Of a DNA stretch of 64,000 nucleotides, positions 9,274 through 17,746 are shown in pieces. The DNA is taken from the NCBI RefSeq assembly GCF_000515335.1, contig NZ_KI911563.1, positions 1,628,056 to 1,692,055 on the forward strand, in the 5' to 3' direction. Source of the DNA: Cohnella panacarvi Gsoil 349. Its GTDB lineage: Bacteria > Bacillota > Bacilli > Paenibacillales > Paenibacillaceae. Position numbers and translations under genes: made by a program. Every line of letters starts with the position of its first letter. Position 1 is the stretch's first letter. Below the pieces are notes generated by a model, which saw nothing but the letters and a program-made list of their open reading frames with translations, did no database searches and was not told the DNA's origin.

Positions 9274-9561
9274 CTATTCCAGTACTGCCGGCACCTTGAA
9301 TTGACCGTCTTCCTCTTCGGGAGCGTTCAACAGCGCCTTCTCGGCCGTCAATGAAGGCTTAACGGCATCGTCCCGCATCACGTTAACGATCGGGAGCACA
9401 TGGCTCGTCGGCTCGATCTCGTCGGTATGAAGCTCGTTCAGCTTCTCCGCATATTTCAATATCGCGTTAAGCTGCCCCGCGAACTGTTCTTTGTCGGCAT
9501 CCGACAGTTCTAGTCTCGCTAGGTTAGCTACATGTTCGACGTCTTTAATACTGATGCTCAT
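9274..9561 (-). CDS. gatC: Aspartyl/glutamyl-tRNA amidotransferase subunit C
   Basis: 95 residues, the normal GatC size. Typical segments are VEHVANLARLELSD near the N-terminus and the GatA-wrapping tail ending in FKVPAVLE. It stabilises GatA and the GatAB interface. First gene of gatCAB; the ATG is preceded by AGGAGG. The 80-bp gap to the divergent EAL gene must hold both promoters, but none is clear by eye. Confidence 0.95.
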   Translation of the reverse strand: MSISIKDVEHVANLARLELSDADKEQFAGQLNAILKYAEKLNELHTDEIEPTSHVLPIVNVMRDDAVKPSLTAEKALLNAPEEEDGQFKVPAVLE

Positions 9562-9658
9562 TCGTGTAAATCCTCCTTAACAACCGTATTTCCGCTCATT
9601 CCTACCATTATATCGGACATACTCGCGCTTAAGCAACAACATGACAAGGAGGGTTAAC

Positions 9659-10705
9659 ATGCCACTCGAGAACGAACCCCGCAGCGGACGTTACCCGCTT
9701 CCGCTTAAAGATAACGGTTACGTAGAGTTCGCGGCGGACAACGCCGGCGCGCGCGCCTTGCTTCGCGACGTCATTCATGAAGTATCGCCGTCCGAGAATA
9801 TGCCGCTATCGCTGCATTACGATGAAGAGGGACAGCTTCTGCGTCTGATCAGCACGCTTCAAAGACGGCTTCCTCCAGATGAAACGAGGCGGATACGCTT
9901 CCGAATTTCCGACGGTCCCGACATGAAACCGGATTGGAAGCCGCTTCCCGAGTTGTTCGGCGAAGTCGGGGGAAGAAGCGTTGCCGAGACGATCCTGCAT
10001 CGCCTGTTCACGACCTACATGCAGCCGATCGTACAGTCCGGAGGCCGCATCGAGGGATACGAGTTCCTGCTGCGTCCGTTGCCGGAGCTTGCTCCGTTCC
10101 AGCCCGCGAATCTGTTCGAAACCGCGCGGAGAATCGGCCATCACGCCTTCCTGGATCGCGCCGCTCGCCGGTCTGCCATTCGCCTGGGAGCCAGCCATCT
10201 GCCGGCGGGTACGAAGCGATTCATCAACTTCCTCCCCTCTTCCCTCCATCAACCCGACGAGTGCTTGCAAGGGACGTTCGATTGCATTCGCGAATCCGGG
10301 ACCTACGCGCAGGATTACGTGTTCGAGGTCATGGAAACCGAACGGTTGGACGACCCTGCGCTCGGCAGGGTGTTCGACATCGCTCGTTCGCAAGGCGTTC
10401 GACTAGCTTTGGATGACGTCGGTATGGGCTTCGCGACGCTAAGTACGGTAGATCGGCTGAAGCCGGACTACGTCAAAATGGACAGAAGGTGGGTAAGCGG
10501 CTGCGATACCGACGAGGCAAAGAAACGGTATATCGGCGATTTGGTTAATCGCGCGGCGAAATTCGGGGGAACGGTTCTTGCCGAAGGAGTCGAAAGGGAA
10601 GAGGAATGGAGTTATTTGCGCCAAGTCGGTATCCCGTTGTTCCAGGGATTCCTATTCGGCCGAGCATCGCCGGGGCCTGCCCGAATGTTGGCGTCTTCGC
10701 GATAA
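9659..10705 (+). CDS. EAL-domain cyclic-di-GMP phosphodiesterase-like protein
   Basis: 348 residues. The N-terminal ~105 residues are unassigned; the remainder is an EAL domain. The signature is EFL (135-137) rather than EAL, with the catalytic Glu kept. Other active-site residues can be followed: Asn190, the Glu pair in EVMETE (226/228), Asp252-253 (DDVG instead of DDFG), Lys273 and Asp275 (VKMD), Glu309/312 (AEGVE) and Gln329 (FQG). Hydrolysis of c-di-GMP to pGpG is therefore plausible. AAGGAGG lies 6 nt before the ATG at 9659; the upstream ATG at 9641 overlaps that site. PilZ and GGDEF genes occur about 14 kb away. Confidence 0.85.
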   Translation: MPLENEPRSGRYPLPLKDNGYVEFAADNAGARALLRDVIHEVSPSENMPLSLHYDEEGQLLRLISTLQRRLPPDETRRIRFRISDGPDMKPDWKPLPELFGEVGGRSVAETILHRLFTTYMQPIVQSGGRIEGYEFLLRPLPELAPFQPANLFETARRIGHHAFLDRAARRSAIRLGASHLPAGTKRFINFLPSSLHQPDECLQGTFDCIRESGTYAQDYVFEVMETERLDDPALGRVFDIARSQGVRLALDDVGMGFATLSTVDRLKPDYVKMDRRWVSGCDTDEAKKRYIGDLVNRAAKFGGTVLAEGVEREEEWSYLRQVGIPLFQGFLFGRASPGPARMLASSR

Positions 10706-10710
10706 GGAAA

Positions 10711-10741
10711 GGGACGGAGCGGGTAAATCCTGCTCCGTCCC
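10711..10741 (-). terminator. Terminator between EAL gene and hypothetical gene
   Basis: The 10-bp arms GGGACGGAGC (10711-10720) and GCTCCGTCCC (10732-10741) form a perfect stem. Only the minus strand has a T-rich tail (TTTCCTT), so it best serves the gene at 10750-11136; it may also stop the convergent EAL gene. Confidence 0.65.
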
Positions 10742-10749
10742 GATTGATC

Positions 10750-11136
10750 TCAAATCCATGCCTTTAAGTTGACTTGCTTAATGAACGCTTCCGGGCTGAG
10801 AACTTCGGCGCCCTCATCGTCTTCCTGCTCCGCTTGAACCCCGTTGCCGCCGTTCATAATGCTCTTGAACAGCTCCTCGTTACGGGTGGCGAGCGCATAA
10901 TCGATCAGCGCCTCGCGCGAAGTCCGTTCCGCCTCCAGCTCCAGCAACGTCGTTTCCAATTCAATATCGGTAGCAGGCACGTAGAACTGCCTGTTCGCTT
11001 TCGGAACGCGGATAATGTAGTCGAACGCGCTGTCGTTGTTACGATCATAAGCGATAATAAAGCCGTACTCGCCAACGGGCATATTCTGCTCGAAGCGATC
11101 TTCCACGATTATGATTTTTTCCCCGAGCTTCAGCAT
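10750..11136 (-). CDS. Conserved hypothetical protein (128 aa)
   Basis: No recognised domain. The first ~60 residues look like a small beta-rich fold (KLGEKIIIVEDRF...GEYGFIIAYDR...FDYIIRVP...FYVPATDIEL). A predicted helix follows (LLELEAERTSREALIDYALATRNEELFKSIM), then an acidic stretch (EQEDDEGAE). Soluble, no signal peptide. A strong AGGAGGAG precedes the ATG and a terminator follows the stop, so it appears to be a single-gene unit. Function unknown. Confidence 0.65.
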   Translation of the reverse strand: MLKLGEKIIIVEDRFEQNMPVGEYGFIIAYDRNNDSAFDYIIRVPKANRQFYVPATDIELETTLLELEAERTSREALIDYALATRNEELFKSIMNGGNGVQAEQEDDEGAEVLSPEAFIKQVNLKAWI

Positions 11137-11282
11137 CGCTACTCCTCCTACTGTAACAAGTTACAAGCTGCCTTTTCGTTTCTATTAGCTATATCCTACT
11201 AAAATCGACAACGCTATGCAAATCGCCGGAAAACAAATGCGGCGCTTCCGCCGAGGAAACGCCTTAAGAGAGTAGATGAGAA

Positions 11283-11864
11283 CTACTTGAAAGTCAGGCC
11301 GTCGACGACTTTAAAACGCACGCAGCGAATATGCTCGGATTCGACGTATTCTTCCGCCGTGTACACGTTCAGAAGCTCGTAGGGTTGGCCTGCATGCGCG
11401 AGCGAATATTGTTCTATCGTAATATGTGCAGGGTCCACGATCCAATACTCGGGTACGCCGAATTGCGCGTACGTGCGCAGCTTCATCATCCGATCGCGCT
11501 TGATCGAGGTCGGGGACAAGATCTCGATCACGAGATCCGGCGGTCCGACGACGGCATGTTCCTGCACGATGTGAGCGCGGGAACGGTGCACCATCAGAAT
11601 GTCGGGTTGCCGCGTATCCTGTTCGGAGAGGATAACGTCCATCGGCGCATCTATAATGATATATTCATTCTCGCAACTTCCCAGTAAAATTCTCTCCAAC
11701 TTCTGACTAACTCTTTGATGAGTCGTCGATGCAGACGGTTTTAACTCTAGCATTCCCGCCACGATCTCGTATTGATTGCCGTTATCGGGAAGCTCCGCGT
11801 AATCCTCGTAAGTCCAGCCCGACTCTTTGATCAGAAAAGGATCGAACGACGTTCTATCCGACAT
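11283..11864 (-). CDS. Uma2 family putative restriction-like endonuclease (DUF820)
   Basis: 193 residues with the DUF820/Uma2 arrangement, a PD-(D/E)xK nuclease fold: YEIVAGMLELKPSAS, QPDILMV, and PDLVIEILSPTSIKRDRMMK near the catalytic Glu/Lys, then YAQFGVPEYWIVDP. Such genes are widespread in cyanobacteria and some Bacillota; their cellular role is unresolved. The start ATG (11862-11864) follows a run of six G at good spacing. It stands alone, without a recognisable methyltransferase or toxin-antitoxin partner. Confidence 0.8.
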   Translation of the reverse strand: MSDRTSFDPFLIKESGWTYEDYAELPDNGNQYEIVAGMLELKPSASTTHQRVSQKLERILLGSCENEYIIIDAPMDVILSEQDTRQPDILMVHRSRAHIVQEHAVVGPPDLVIEILSPTSIKRDRMMKLRTYAQFGVPEYWIVDPAHITIEQYSLAHAGQPYELLNVYTAEEYVESEHIRCVRFKVVDGLTFK

Positions 11865-11917
11865 TGCAATCCCCCCAACGTGCATTATTTTCCATTATAA
11901 TACAGATTCTAGCATGT

Positions 11918-13135
11918 CTACAACGGCAACTCAAATAGGCGCTCCGGCGACTTCGTGATCGCCTTGCAGCCCGTCTCCGTCACGACGTACGTATTCTCGA
12001 TTCCGACGACGCCCCATTCCGGGAACGTAAATTTCGGTTCGATCGCGATAACCATGCCCGGTTCGAGCGGCGCGCGAAATCCGCGGGCCAGCACCGGCCA
12101 TTCGTCGATCTCGAGTCCGATGCCGTGTCCGAGAAATTTGACCTGGTCTCTGCCGTAGCCCATGAAATGCTCGGACAATCCCGCTTGCGCGGCCATCTCA
12201 AGCGCTTCCGCGTACAGATCTTCCGGCTTTGCGCCGGGCTTCAGAAGCTCTTCGCTTCTTCTTATAATCGAAACCGACGTGTCGTATGCCGCTTGTAGTT
12301 CAGGGCGAAGCTTACCCATAACGGCCGTGCGGGTCTGATCGATCGTATAGCCGTCAACGCAGCAACCGATATCGAGCAGAATCGGCTCGTTCCGGCCGAT
12401 CGGCCTCGTGCTCGAGCTTTGCGGCGCGGCCTCGGTTAATCCCCTGCCGCCGGCCGGTCCGTCGAAATAAGACGGTTCGGCGGCAGCCGCTCCCGCGGCG
12501 ACGACGCCGGTCATAATCTCTTGATTGTACCCTCTCATCCGCATGATTCCGACATGGCCGCGCAATCGCATCGCGTTCTCGATGACCGCCATCAGCTCGA
12601 GCTCGGTCATCCCTTCCTTAAGCGCGGCAAGTCCCGCCTCAAGCGCATCCGCGGCTACCTGCGCCGAGTTCGAGATGCATTCAAGCTCGTATTCGGACTT
12701 TACGCTTCTTGCCTCGCGCAGCAGCGACGAACCGTCCGTCCATGCGACCCCTGGAGCGGCCTCCGCCAAGCGCAAGTACAACTGCGCCGGCATGACGTCG
12801 AGATCTGCTCCGATCGCAGGTTTGTTCTGATCTTCGGCCGCCTTCAGCCACGGATAATCCGCCGCTAACTGCTCGCCGAAATTCCGGAACGAAAGAAGCT
12901 CCGAGGCGCGGATCTTCGACTCCCGCTCCGCTCGCGCGACGCTTCTTCGCACGTAGTACGTCGGCTCGCCTTGCGCGGGCATGAACAAATACCCAGTCTG
13001 CATCGCTCCGGCGTAATAATAGATGCCGACGTTCTGCGAGATCAGACAGCCCTGCATCCCTGCCTCTCGAAGCCGCGTCTGGAGCTTCGCCGCCCGGTTG
13101 TTCCATTCCTCCGGATGCGCTTGTCGTTGCGTCAT
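11918..13135 (-). CDS. M24 family metallopeptidase (Xaa-Pro aminopeptidase-like)
   Basis: 405 residues: an N-terminal creatinase/prolidase-type domain (1-165) and a C-terminal pita-bread M24 domain. The dinuclear metal ligands are readable: Asp in LLDIGCC, Asp in YTIDQTRT, His in FLGHGIG, Glu in IAIEPKF and Glu in VGIENTY. It should cleave an N-terminal residue before proline, or a related dipeptide; Xaa-Pro specificity is only a family inference. Cytoplasmic, no signal peptide. GGGGG precedes the ATG. Not obviously co-transcribed with the Tad-like operon upstream, since 84 bp intervene. Confidence 0.88.
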   Translation of the reverse strand: MTQRQAHPEEWNNRAAKLQTRLREAGMQGCLISQNVGIYYYAGAMQTGYLFMPAQGEPTYYVRRSVARAERESKIRASELLSFRNFGEQLAADYPWLKAAEDQNKPAIGADLDVMPAQLYLRLAEAAPGVAWTDGSSLLREARSVKSEYELECISNSAQVAADALEAGLAALKEGMTELELMAVIENAMRLRGHVGIMRMRGYNQEIMTGVVAAGAAAAEPSYFDGPAGGRGLTEAAPQSSSTRPIGRNEPILLDIGCCVDGYTIDQTRTAVMGKLRPELQAAYDTSVSIIRRSEELLKPGAKPEDLYAEALEMAAQAGLSEHFMGYGRDQVKFLGHGIGLEIDEWPVLARGFRAPLEPGMVIAIEPKFTFPEWGVVGIENTYVVTETGCKAITKSPERLFELPL

Positions 13136-13218
13136 GCTCGCGATCCCCCTTCCGATTCGTTCGCTATGAAACCATTAGAGCAAATGGAAGGGGGCGCGTC
13201 AACTATGGCCATCGGCCG

Positions 13219-13701
13219 CTAATAGACCAATTCCGCCGAGCTTCTGACGTCCCACCCGATCGGGGCGAGAACGCCGAACAACGCCGGGTATCGCACGTGC
13301 ACGATCAGCACGACGCCGGGGCGGTCGAACGTAACCTCGTAATCGTATTCCTCGTTCCTATACGTATAAGGATATAAGGTATGTTCGCCGAATACCTCGA
13401 ACGCGCGTACCTCGACTGCGCTTTCCAATATACTCTCTTCCGTAGGCTGTAAATTTAGATCGAGCGCAAGGTTCTCCATTAAATAGGTTGCCGCCGCTTG
13501 TTCCGCCCGGTCATAATCGATCGTCACAACGCCTAGCTCCAGCTTGTCCCTGTCTAACTGCTGGGCGGCGGCGTGCGCGGCGCTGTTCGCCGCCTGCTTC
13601 ACGTCGTTCAACGTTCCCATTGCCGCTTCTTCGTCAAGCTGAAGCGCGTGCAGCATCCACCATACGACGGTCATCAGAATACCGAATAGCAGCTTGGCCA
13701 T
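13219..13701 (-). CDS. TadE/minor-pilin-like protein, last gene of Tad operon
   Basis: 160 residues: an N-terminal hydrophobic helix (about 3-20) followed by a helical, Ala-rich stretch and a beta-rich C-terminal region. This single-TM, exposed-domain layout and its position suggest a minor pseudopilin or TadE-like subunit, though the standard TadE signature is not clear. It lies 20 bp after the preceding Tad gene on the same strand. Function inferred from context. Confidence 0.55.
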   Translation of the reverse strand: MAKLLFGILMTVVWWMLHALQLDEEAAMGTLNDVKQAANSAAHAAAQQLDRDKLELGVVTIDYDRAEQAAATYLMENLALDLNLQPTEESILESAVEVRAFEVFGEHTLYPYTYRNEEYDYEVTFDRPGVVLIVHVRYPALFGVLAPIGWDVRSSAELVY

Positions 13702-13721
13702 CCGCCCTCACCGTCCTTCCG

Positions 13722-14147
13722 TCAAGGCACGTACTCGCTCATTCGCATGCCGCGCCCGGCAATTCGCGCATCTTCCGAAGGAGGAGCTAAACCTATTAAT
13801 CGATCGATGTCCAGCAGCCGTTCGTACGGATACGTCAGCTTCAGGCGCAATCCGGCTCCTCTCGGCAACGGCTCGGAAGCGCTCCGGCCTTCCCCCCCTG
13901 TCGTGGATGTCACTTCGTATTCCAGCAAAGCAGGGTTAAAGCCGTATTCACCCATTCTCTGCCGGGAGTCCGCGACCATGCTTTCGTCGATATAGCCGTA
14001 ATTCCCGCTGGCCCCGATCTCGAGCATGTAGTTAACCTCCTGTTGAAGTAGCGCTTGCCTAATGACGAGCACATGCTTATAGATCGGGGAGAACATGAGC
14101 CAGCAGAACATCGCCGCGAACAGAACGAATACGAGCAATTGCTTCAC
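13722..14147 (-). CDS. Small TadE-like membrane-anchored protein of Tad operon
   Basis: 141 residues: one N-terminal transmembrane helix (about 3-24, LLVFVLFAAMFCWLMF), then an extracytoplasmic domain with a Gly/Ser-rich loop. The GTG start overlaps the stop codon of the preceding 48-residue gene (GTGA), indicating translational coupling. No family could be named with confidence; a pilus-associated role is inferred from its place between tadC and the last Tad gene. Confidence 0.55.
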   Translation of the reverse strand: MKQLLVFVLFAAMFCWLMFSPIYKHVLVIRQALLQQEVNYMLEIGASGNYGYIDESMVADSRQRMGEYGFNPALLEYEVTSTTGGEGRSASEPLPRGAGLRLKLTYPYERLLDIDRLIGLAPPSEDARIAGRGMRMSEYVP

Positions 14148-14290
14148 GGGCTCATCTTGGCGATCCTATCCGCCATCCGTGACCCCGAGTACGAGATTTG
14201 CTCTCTTGTACCGTCTTCTCCGCTCACAAGATTCGAATACAGCAAGGCGACGGTCATAAGCAACAGCACGGTCGTCAATATTTGCCGCAT
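14144..14290 (-). CDS. Tiny membrane peptide B of Tad operon (48 aa)
   Basis: 48 residues from the ATG at 14288-14290 to the TGA at 14144-14146. The first 22 residues are hydrophobic (MRQILTTVLLLMTVALLYSN); the tail is polar (GEDGTREQI...MADRIAKMSP). GGGGAGG lies 9 nt upstream, and the stop overlaps the next start (GTGA). It resembles its neighbour at 14309-14458 in size, N-terminal MRxIL.TV pattern, a TGTR/DGTR turn and an MxP C-terminus, so the two look like a tandem duplication. Neither has the canonical Flp-pilin Gly-x5-Glu cleavage motif. They could be very short pilins or membrane scaffolding peptides. Confidence 0.6.
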   Translation of the reverse strand: MRQILTTVLLLMTVALLYSNLVSGEDGTREQISYSGSRMADRIAKMSP

Positions 14291-14308
14291 ATCATACAAC
14301 CTCCCCGA

Positions 14309-14458
14309 TTATGGCGTCATGCTTCCGATCGTCGAATTCGCCGCCGTACCTTGCGTCTCGATCCGAGCGCGCGTACCCGTAGTATCGTTGGCGATGATGC
14401 CGTTGAACATCAAAGCCACTACGATAATCATCATCACCGTGATTAAAATGTTTCTCAT
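14309..14458 (-). CDS. Tiny membrane peptide A of Tad operon (49 aa)
   Basis: 49 residues from the ATG at 14456-14458 to the TAA at 14309-14311. The N-terminus is a long hydrophobic helix (MRNILITVMMIIVVALMF), followed by NGIIAND and a short polar tail rich in Thr, Ala and Ser ending SMTP. GGAGG lies 8 nt upstream. It sits 21 bp after tadC and 18 bp before peptide B, where Flp pilin or TadE-type genes often occur. Too short to assign by motif; in the operon by spacing and strand. Confidence 0.6.
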   Translation of the reverse strand: MRNILITVMMIIVVALMFNGIIANDTTGTRARIETQGTAANSTIGSMTP

Positions 14459-14479
14459 TCGTTAATCCTCCGATTCGAA

Positions 14480-15373
14480 TTATGGATTCAATGCATCGAA
14501 CAGCTTCGCCGCTTCCCTTACCCATGGATACAAGAAGATTTGGAACATATACAAAATCGGAATTCCCGCCAGTACGAACAGCAAATAGGACGTCGTCTCC
14601 TTGCGGCTGTTCTTCGCAAGCTCGGTCTTGTTCTTGTATTCGCGGACGACTTCCCGGAGCAAATCGTAGATCGATTCGCTCTCGTCCAGCCGTAAAGACC
14701 TTAACGTCTCCGCAAAACCGTACGCTTCTTCCGTGCCGAGCCGCTCCTTGAACCGCTTCAGCGAAGCGTCGGCATCGTGATACCATTCGTTAAGAAGCAA
14801 GTTCATCTCGTTACGGATACCGCGGGTAAGCGGCAAGCATTTCATCAGCTTGGCATGAAGATGAAGCCTGGAACCCGTGTAATAGAGAAGCTGGCTGCAG
14901 ACCGATACGATCTCCTTGCGGATCCGATCCGTTCGATATCGTTTGAAGGCTTGGAGCAACGCATGATCGTAAGCGATCGCAACGAACAGGATTCCGATCG
15001 CCAACCCGATGTTCCAGCTCGCGAACCCGAACCCTATCCCCCGCCTGGCAAGCAGATATAAGATTCCGGCGACTAACAGGCACATCGCCATGGAAAAGCG
15101 CCGATAAGCCAAATACGAATCGGGCGGAAATCGAATGCCGCAACCCGCGAGCAGCACGCGCCTCTCCTGCAACGCGGCGCTCTCCGCGCTAGCCCGCCAT
15201 AGCGCGAGCCACCACCTCGGCGATCGATGCAACCGCCAATCTTTTAGATGAATGCGCCATCGATTACGCGAGGAGGTCAACGCCTTCAGCAAAGCCGCAA
15301 TGCTTACGAAAGCGAGAGCGAATTGCAGCAGCCAGCCGATAGCGTAACTTAACCCTTCGCCATATCCAGTCAT
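14480..15373 (-). CDS. tadC: TadC-like type II/IV secretion inner-membrane protein (GspF superfamily)
   Basis: 297 residues. Transmembrane helices lie near the N-terminus (about 10-30), in a central pair (about 90-130) and at the C-terminus (about 265-290). The helical cytoplasmic T2SSF-type region includes RKEIVSVCSQLLYYTGSRLHLHAKL and ESESIYDLLREVVREYKN. This is the layout of TadC, one of two platform proteins of Flp/Tad machines. The ATG at 15371-15373 has GAGGAGGAAGG upstream; the open frame runs 35 codons further into tadB, without support. Confidence 0.75.
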   Translation of the reverse strand: MTGYGEGLSYAIGWLLQFALAFVSIAALLKALTSSRNRWRIHLKDWRLHRSPRWWLALWRASAESAALQERRVLLAGCGIRFPPDSYLAYRRFSMAMCLLVAGILYLLARRGIGFGFASWNIGLAIGILFVAIAYDHALLQAFKRYRTDRIRKEIVSVCSQLLYYTGSRLHLHAKLMKCLPLTRGIRNEMNLLLNEWYHDADASLKRFKERLGTEEAYGFAETLRSLRLDESESIYDLLREVVREYKNKTELAKNSRKETTSYLLFVLAGIPILYMFQIFLYPWVREAAKLFDALNP

Positions 15374-15413
15374 TACGCTGCCTTCCTCCTCCCGAATGAT
15401 CTCCGAAGCGCAT

Positions 15414-16349
15414 TTACAGCTTTCGCCGAGATAAGACCAATCCCATAATGAACGAAACGAACAACAGGACGACCGCATTCAACAACATGCTTCTGCCTCC
15501 CGGATCCACGATATAATATTGATGGCTCGCTTCCGGATTCATCTGAAAGTTAATGCCGAGGAACACCGCCAAAAACACGATCGGAGTAAAGTTGGCGATC
15601 CGGATTTCAAGCAATCGATATCTCTCCGCTTGATTGTCCATCTGGGATTTGCGCATATCAGCGATCAATTCCTTCAAATTGGCCGAGATATCGTTGCCTT
15701 CTTCCAGCGACACCTTCAAGATGCTTCCGAAATAATCGGCCCAGACATGTCCGAACGACAGCGTAAACCTGCGAATGCTGCTCTCGTCCTCCGATCGTAT
15801 CGATAAATGGCGATACAGCTGGTCGAATACGAACTGCACGCGACCGCCAAGCCGCCTCTCCTCGACCGTCTTCTGAAGAGCGGTTCGCACGTGTCTGCGC
15901 CCCGTAACCAAATAACATTGATAAAACAGCTCGACCGCCGGCAGAAATTCGAGCCGGGTCGCCATTTGCCGATTAACGAGCGACATCCGAAGGAGCATAT
16001 ACGGGAAGCATCCGAGAATCGCCAGCAAGATGGTCGAGGATTTCAGGGATTGAAACAGCAGCGCCCCGATTACGATGCCGGCAACACCGAGCAGCGACGA
16101 CATGAGCATGAACCCGATCGGTCCCGTCTTCCAACCGAGAGCAAGCAACAAATCCGCGATATGCTCATAAGGCTTGCCGATCTTCATGAGTTGACGGTTC
16201 AGAAACTTGCTCCATAACGTGTCTCGATAAGCTTTCAACCTGCGTTTGCGAGAATATCCATCCGACCAAGCCGATAGTCCGTGCTTAAAGCTAACGTAGA
16301 GCAACACGAAGAGCAGGGCGGCAAGAGACGCGAGGGCTAACGTCAGCAT
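15414..16349 (-). CDS. tadB: TadB-like secretion platform protein (GspF superfamily)
   Basis: 311 residues: an N-terminal transmembrane helix (about 2-20), a central TM pair (about 75-120) and two C-terminal helices (about 250-268 and 285-306). A cytoplasmic T2SSF-like domain lies between (ELFYQCYLVTGRRHVRTAL...SLEEGNDISANLKEL). With TadC it would form the inner-membrane platform driven by the TadA ATPase. It overlaps the tadA stop by 7 bp, so the two are coupled. Confidence 0.78.
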   Translation of the reverse strand: MLTLALASLAALLFVLLYVSFKHGLSAWSDGYSRKRRLKAYRDTLWSKFLNRQLMKIGKPYEHIADLLLALGWKTGPIGFMLMSSLLGVAGIVIGALLFQSLKSSTILLAILGCFPYMLLRMSLVNRQMATRLEFLPAVELFYQCYLVTGRRHVRTALQKTVEERRLGGRVQFVFDQLYRHLSIRSEDESSIRRFTLSFGHVWADYFGSILKVSLEEGNDISANLKELIADMRKSQMDNQAERYRLLEIRIANFTPIVFLAVFLGINFQMNPEASHQYYIVDPGGRSMLLNAVVLLFVSFIMGLVLSRRKL

Positions 16350-17746
16350 TCCGCCACCGCGTACAACCGCCGAATGGCTTCATAGCCTTCAGGATCCATT
16401 CTGGCCATTCTAGCTGCCGCCCGCTCGGAAGGAGGTCCGGGAAATTCCCATCTCCTCGCCCCCTCATCGTAGTGCATGACGGTTCGGACCCTCACCTCGC
16501 CGTCCCGCCATTCGTACTCGCCGATTCGCACGAGCTTGCGAACGCCGCCGACGATTCGCATCTCAAGGCCGATCTGCGTGACATGCTCCGTAATGCGCCG
16601 CGTCATTCTCGCCGGATTCATGCCGCGTCCGTCGAGCATGCACATGTCGGTTATCGTGTCGGGCACGTCCTCGAGCGCATTCGCGTGAACCGAAGTCAGG
16701 CTGCCTTCGTGCCCCCTCGTGCAAGCGCGCACGTAAATGTTCGCGTCCTCGTCCCTGATCTCGGCGTGGCATATGCGTTGCGGCGACTGACGCAAAGCCA
16801 GCTTGAACGCCTGCCTCGAACCGTGCTGGGGATCATCCTCCTCCGACTCGTATTCGACGACGTTCTTATCCGGGAAATCCCTCGTCAACATCAGCTCGAA
16901 CCGCCCCTCGATCGTCACGATCCGCTCTTCGTCCGGCATTCCGGCGATCAAAGCTTTGATTAAATGCGTCTTCCCCGTATTCGTGGCGCCGATGATGACC
17001 ATGTTGAATCGGCTCCGGAGAATGACGAGCAGCAGTTGCCGCACGTTGTCGTCGATCGTCTGGTATTCCTGCCGGCATAGCGTATCGAGCCCGAACCGTT
17101 TAACCGTGTACAAACGGATCGTCATCGTCGGTTGGGAAGTAAATCCGAAGCCGGTGAGCGTCACCCGCGAACCGTCCTGAAGCAGCACCTCTGCCCATCT
17201 CTTGCGCGGATTGATCCTGTCGTTATTGAACAACACCAAATTTTGCTGGATCCGCTCCACGTCCGCGATGCTCTGGAACCTGTAGGGCGAAGCCGTCGCC
17301 CGGCCGTCCCGCACCTCGAAAATCCGAGTGCCGACGACCTGCACCTCCTCGAGCCCTTCCCGGTTCCGCAGCACCAATTCGAGCACGTTAAGTCCGATCA
17401 CCTCGGCGAACATCGCCTCCGCTAGCGATACGTATTGGGACTGCTCGATCGGCATATGCTGCAGCCGTTTCTTAATGATCCAGTCCGAAATAATGGCGAG
17501 CATCTCCAGCCGCTCTTGCGAAAATCCGATGACCGAACGATTCAGCTTCTCCGTATATTGCCTTCGCTCTTCCTCGGTATGACCTCGCGGTGTGGCCAGC
17601 ATGCGTCTGATCTCCTCCGCGTACGCGCGCATATCGGATCCGCTCTCCGATCGGGCCTTCTGTTCTGCCGGATCCGGCGAACGAATCTGCAGATCGGCGG
17701 CGTAGGCGGAAGTCGAAAACCGCTTCGGCGACGATGTCGCGCTCAT
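16343..17746 (-). CDS. tadA: CpaF/TadA family secretion ATPase
   Basis: 467 residues. The N-terminal helical domain is followed by a RecA-like domain with Walker A GATNTGKTHL, the Asp-box/Walker-B region RICHAEIRDEDA and the His-box GHEGSLTSVHA typical of CpaF/TadA traffic ATPases. It should power pilus assembly or secretion at the membrane. The P-loop departs from the common GGTGSGKTT, but Gly-Lys-Thr is kept. The ATG at 17744-17746 overlaps the tadZ stop (ATGA); an upstream TTG at 17818 lacks a ribosome site. Confidence 0.88.
   Translation of the reverse strand: MSATSSPKRFSTSAYAADLQIRSPDPAEQKARSESGSDMRAYAEEIRRMLATPRGHTEEERRQYTEKLNRSVIGFSQERLEMLAIISDWIIKKRLQHMPIEQSQYVSLAEAMFAEVIGLNVLELVLRNREGLEEVQVVGTRIFEVRDGRATASPYRFQSIADVERIQQNLVLFNNDRINPRKRWAEVLLQDGSRVTLTGFGFTSQPTMTIRLYTVKRFGLDTLCRQEYQTIDDNVRQLLLVILRSRFNMVIIGATNTGKTHLIKALIAGMPDEERIVTIEGRFELMLTRDFPDKNVVEYESEEDDPQHGSRQAFKLALRQSPQRICHAEIRDEDANIYVRACTRGHEGSLTSVHANALEDVPDTITDMCMLDGRGMNPARMTRRITEHVTQIGLEMRIVGGVRKLVRIGEYEWRDGEVRVRTVMHYDEGARRWEFPGPPSERAAARMARMDPEGYEAIRRLYAVAEC

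Noticed and set aside
14292-14786. 164-codon frame covering the tiny Tad peptide genes
   Set aside because: Lies in another frame over the end of tadC; Arg-rich and not hydrophobic, whereas the two short frames have ribosome sites and membrane-like sequence.
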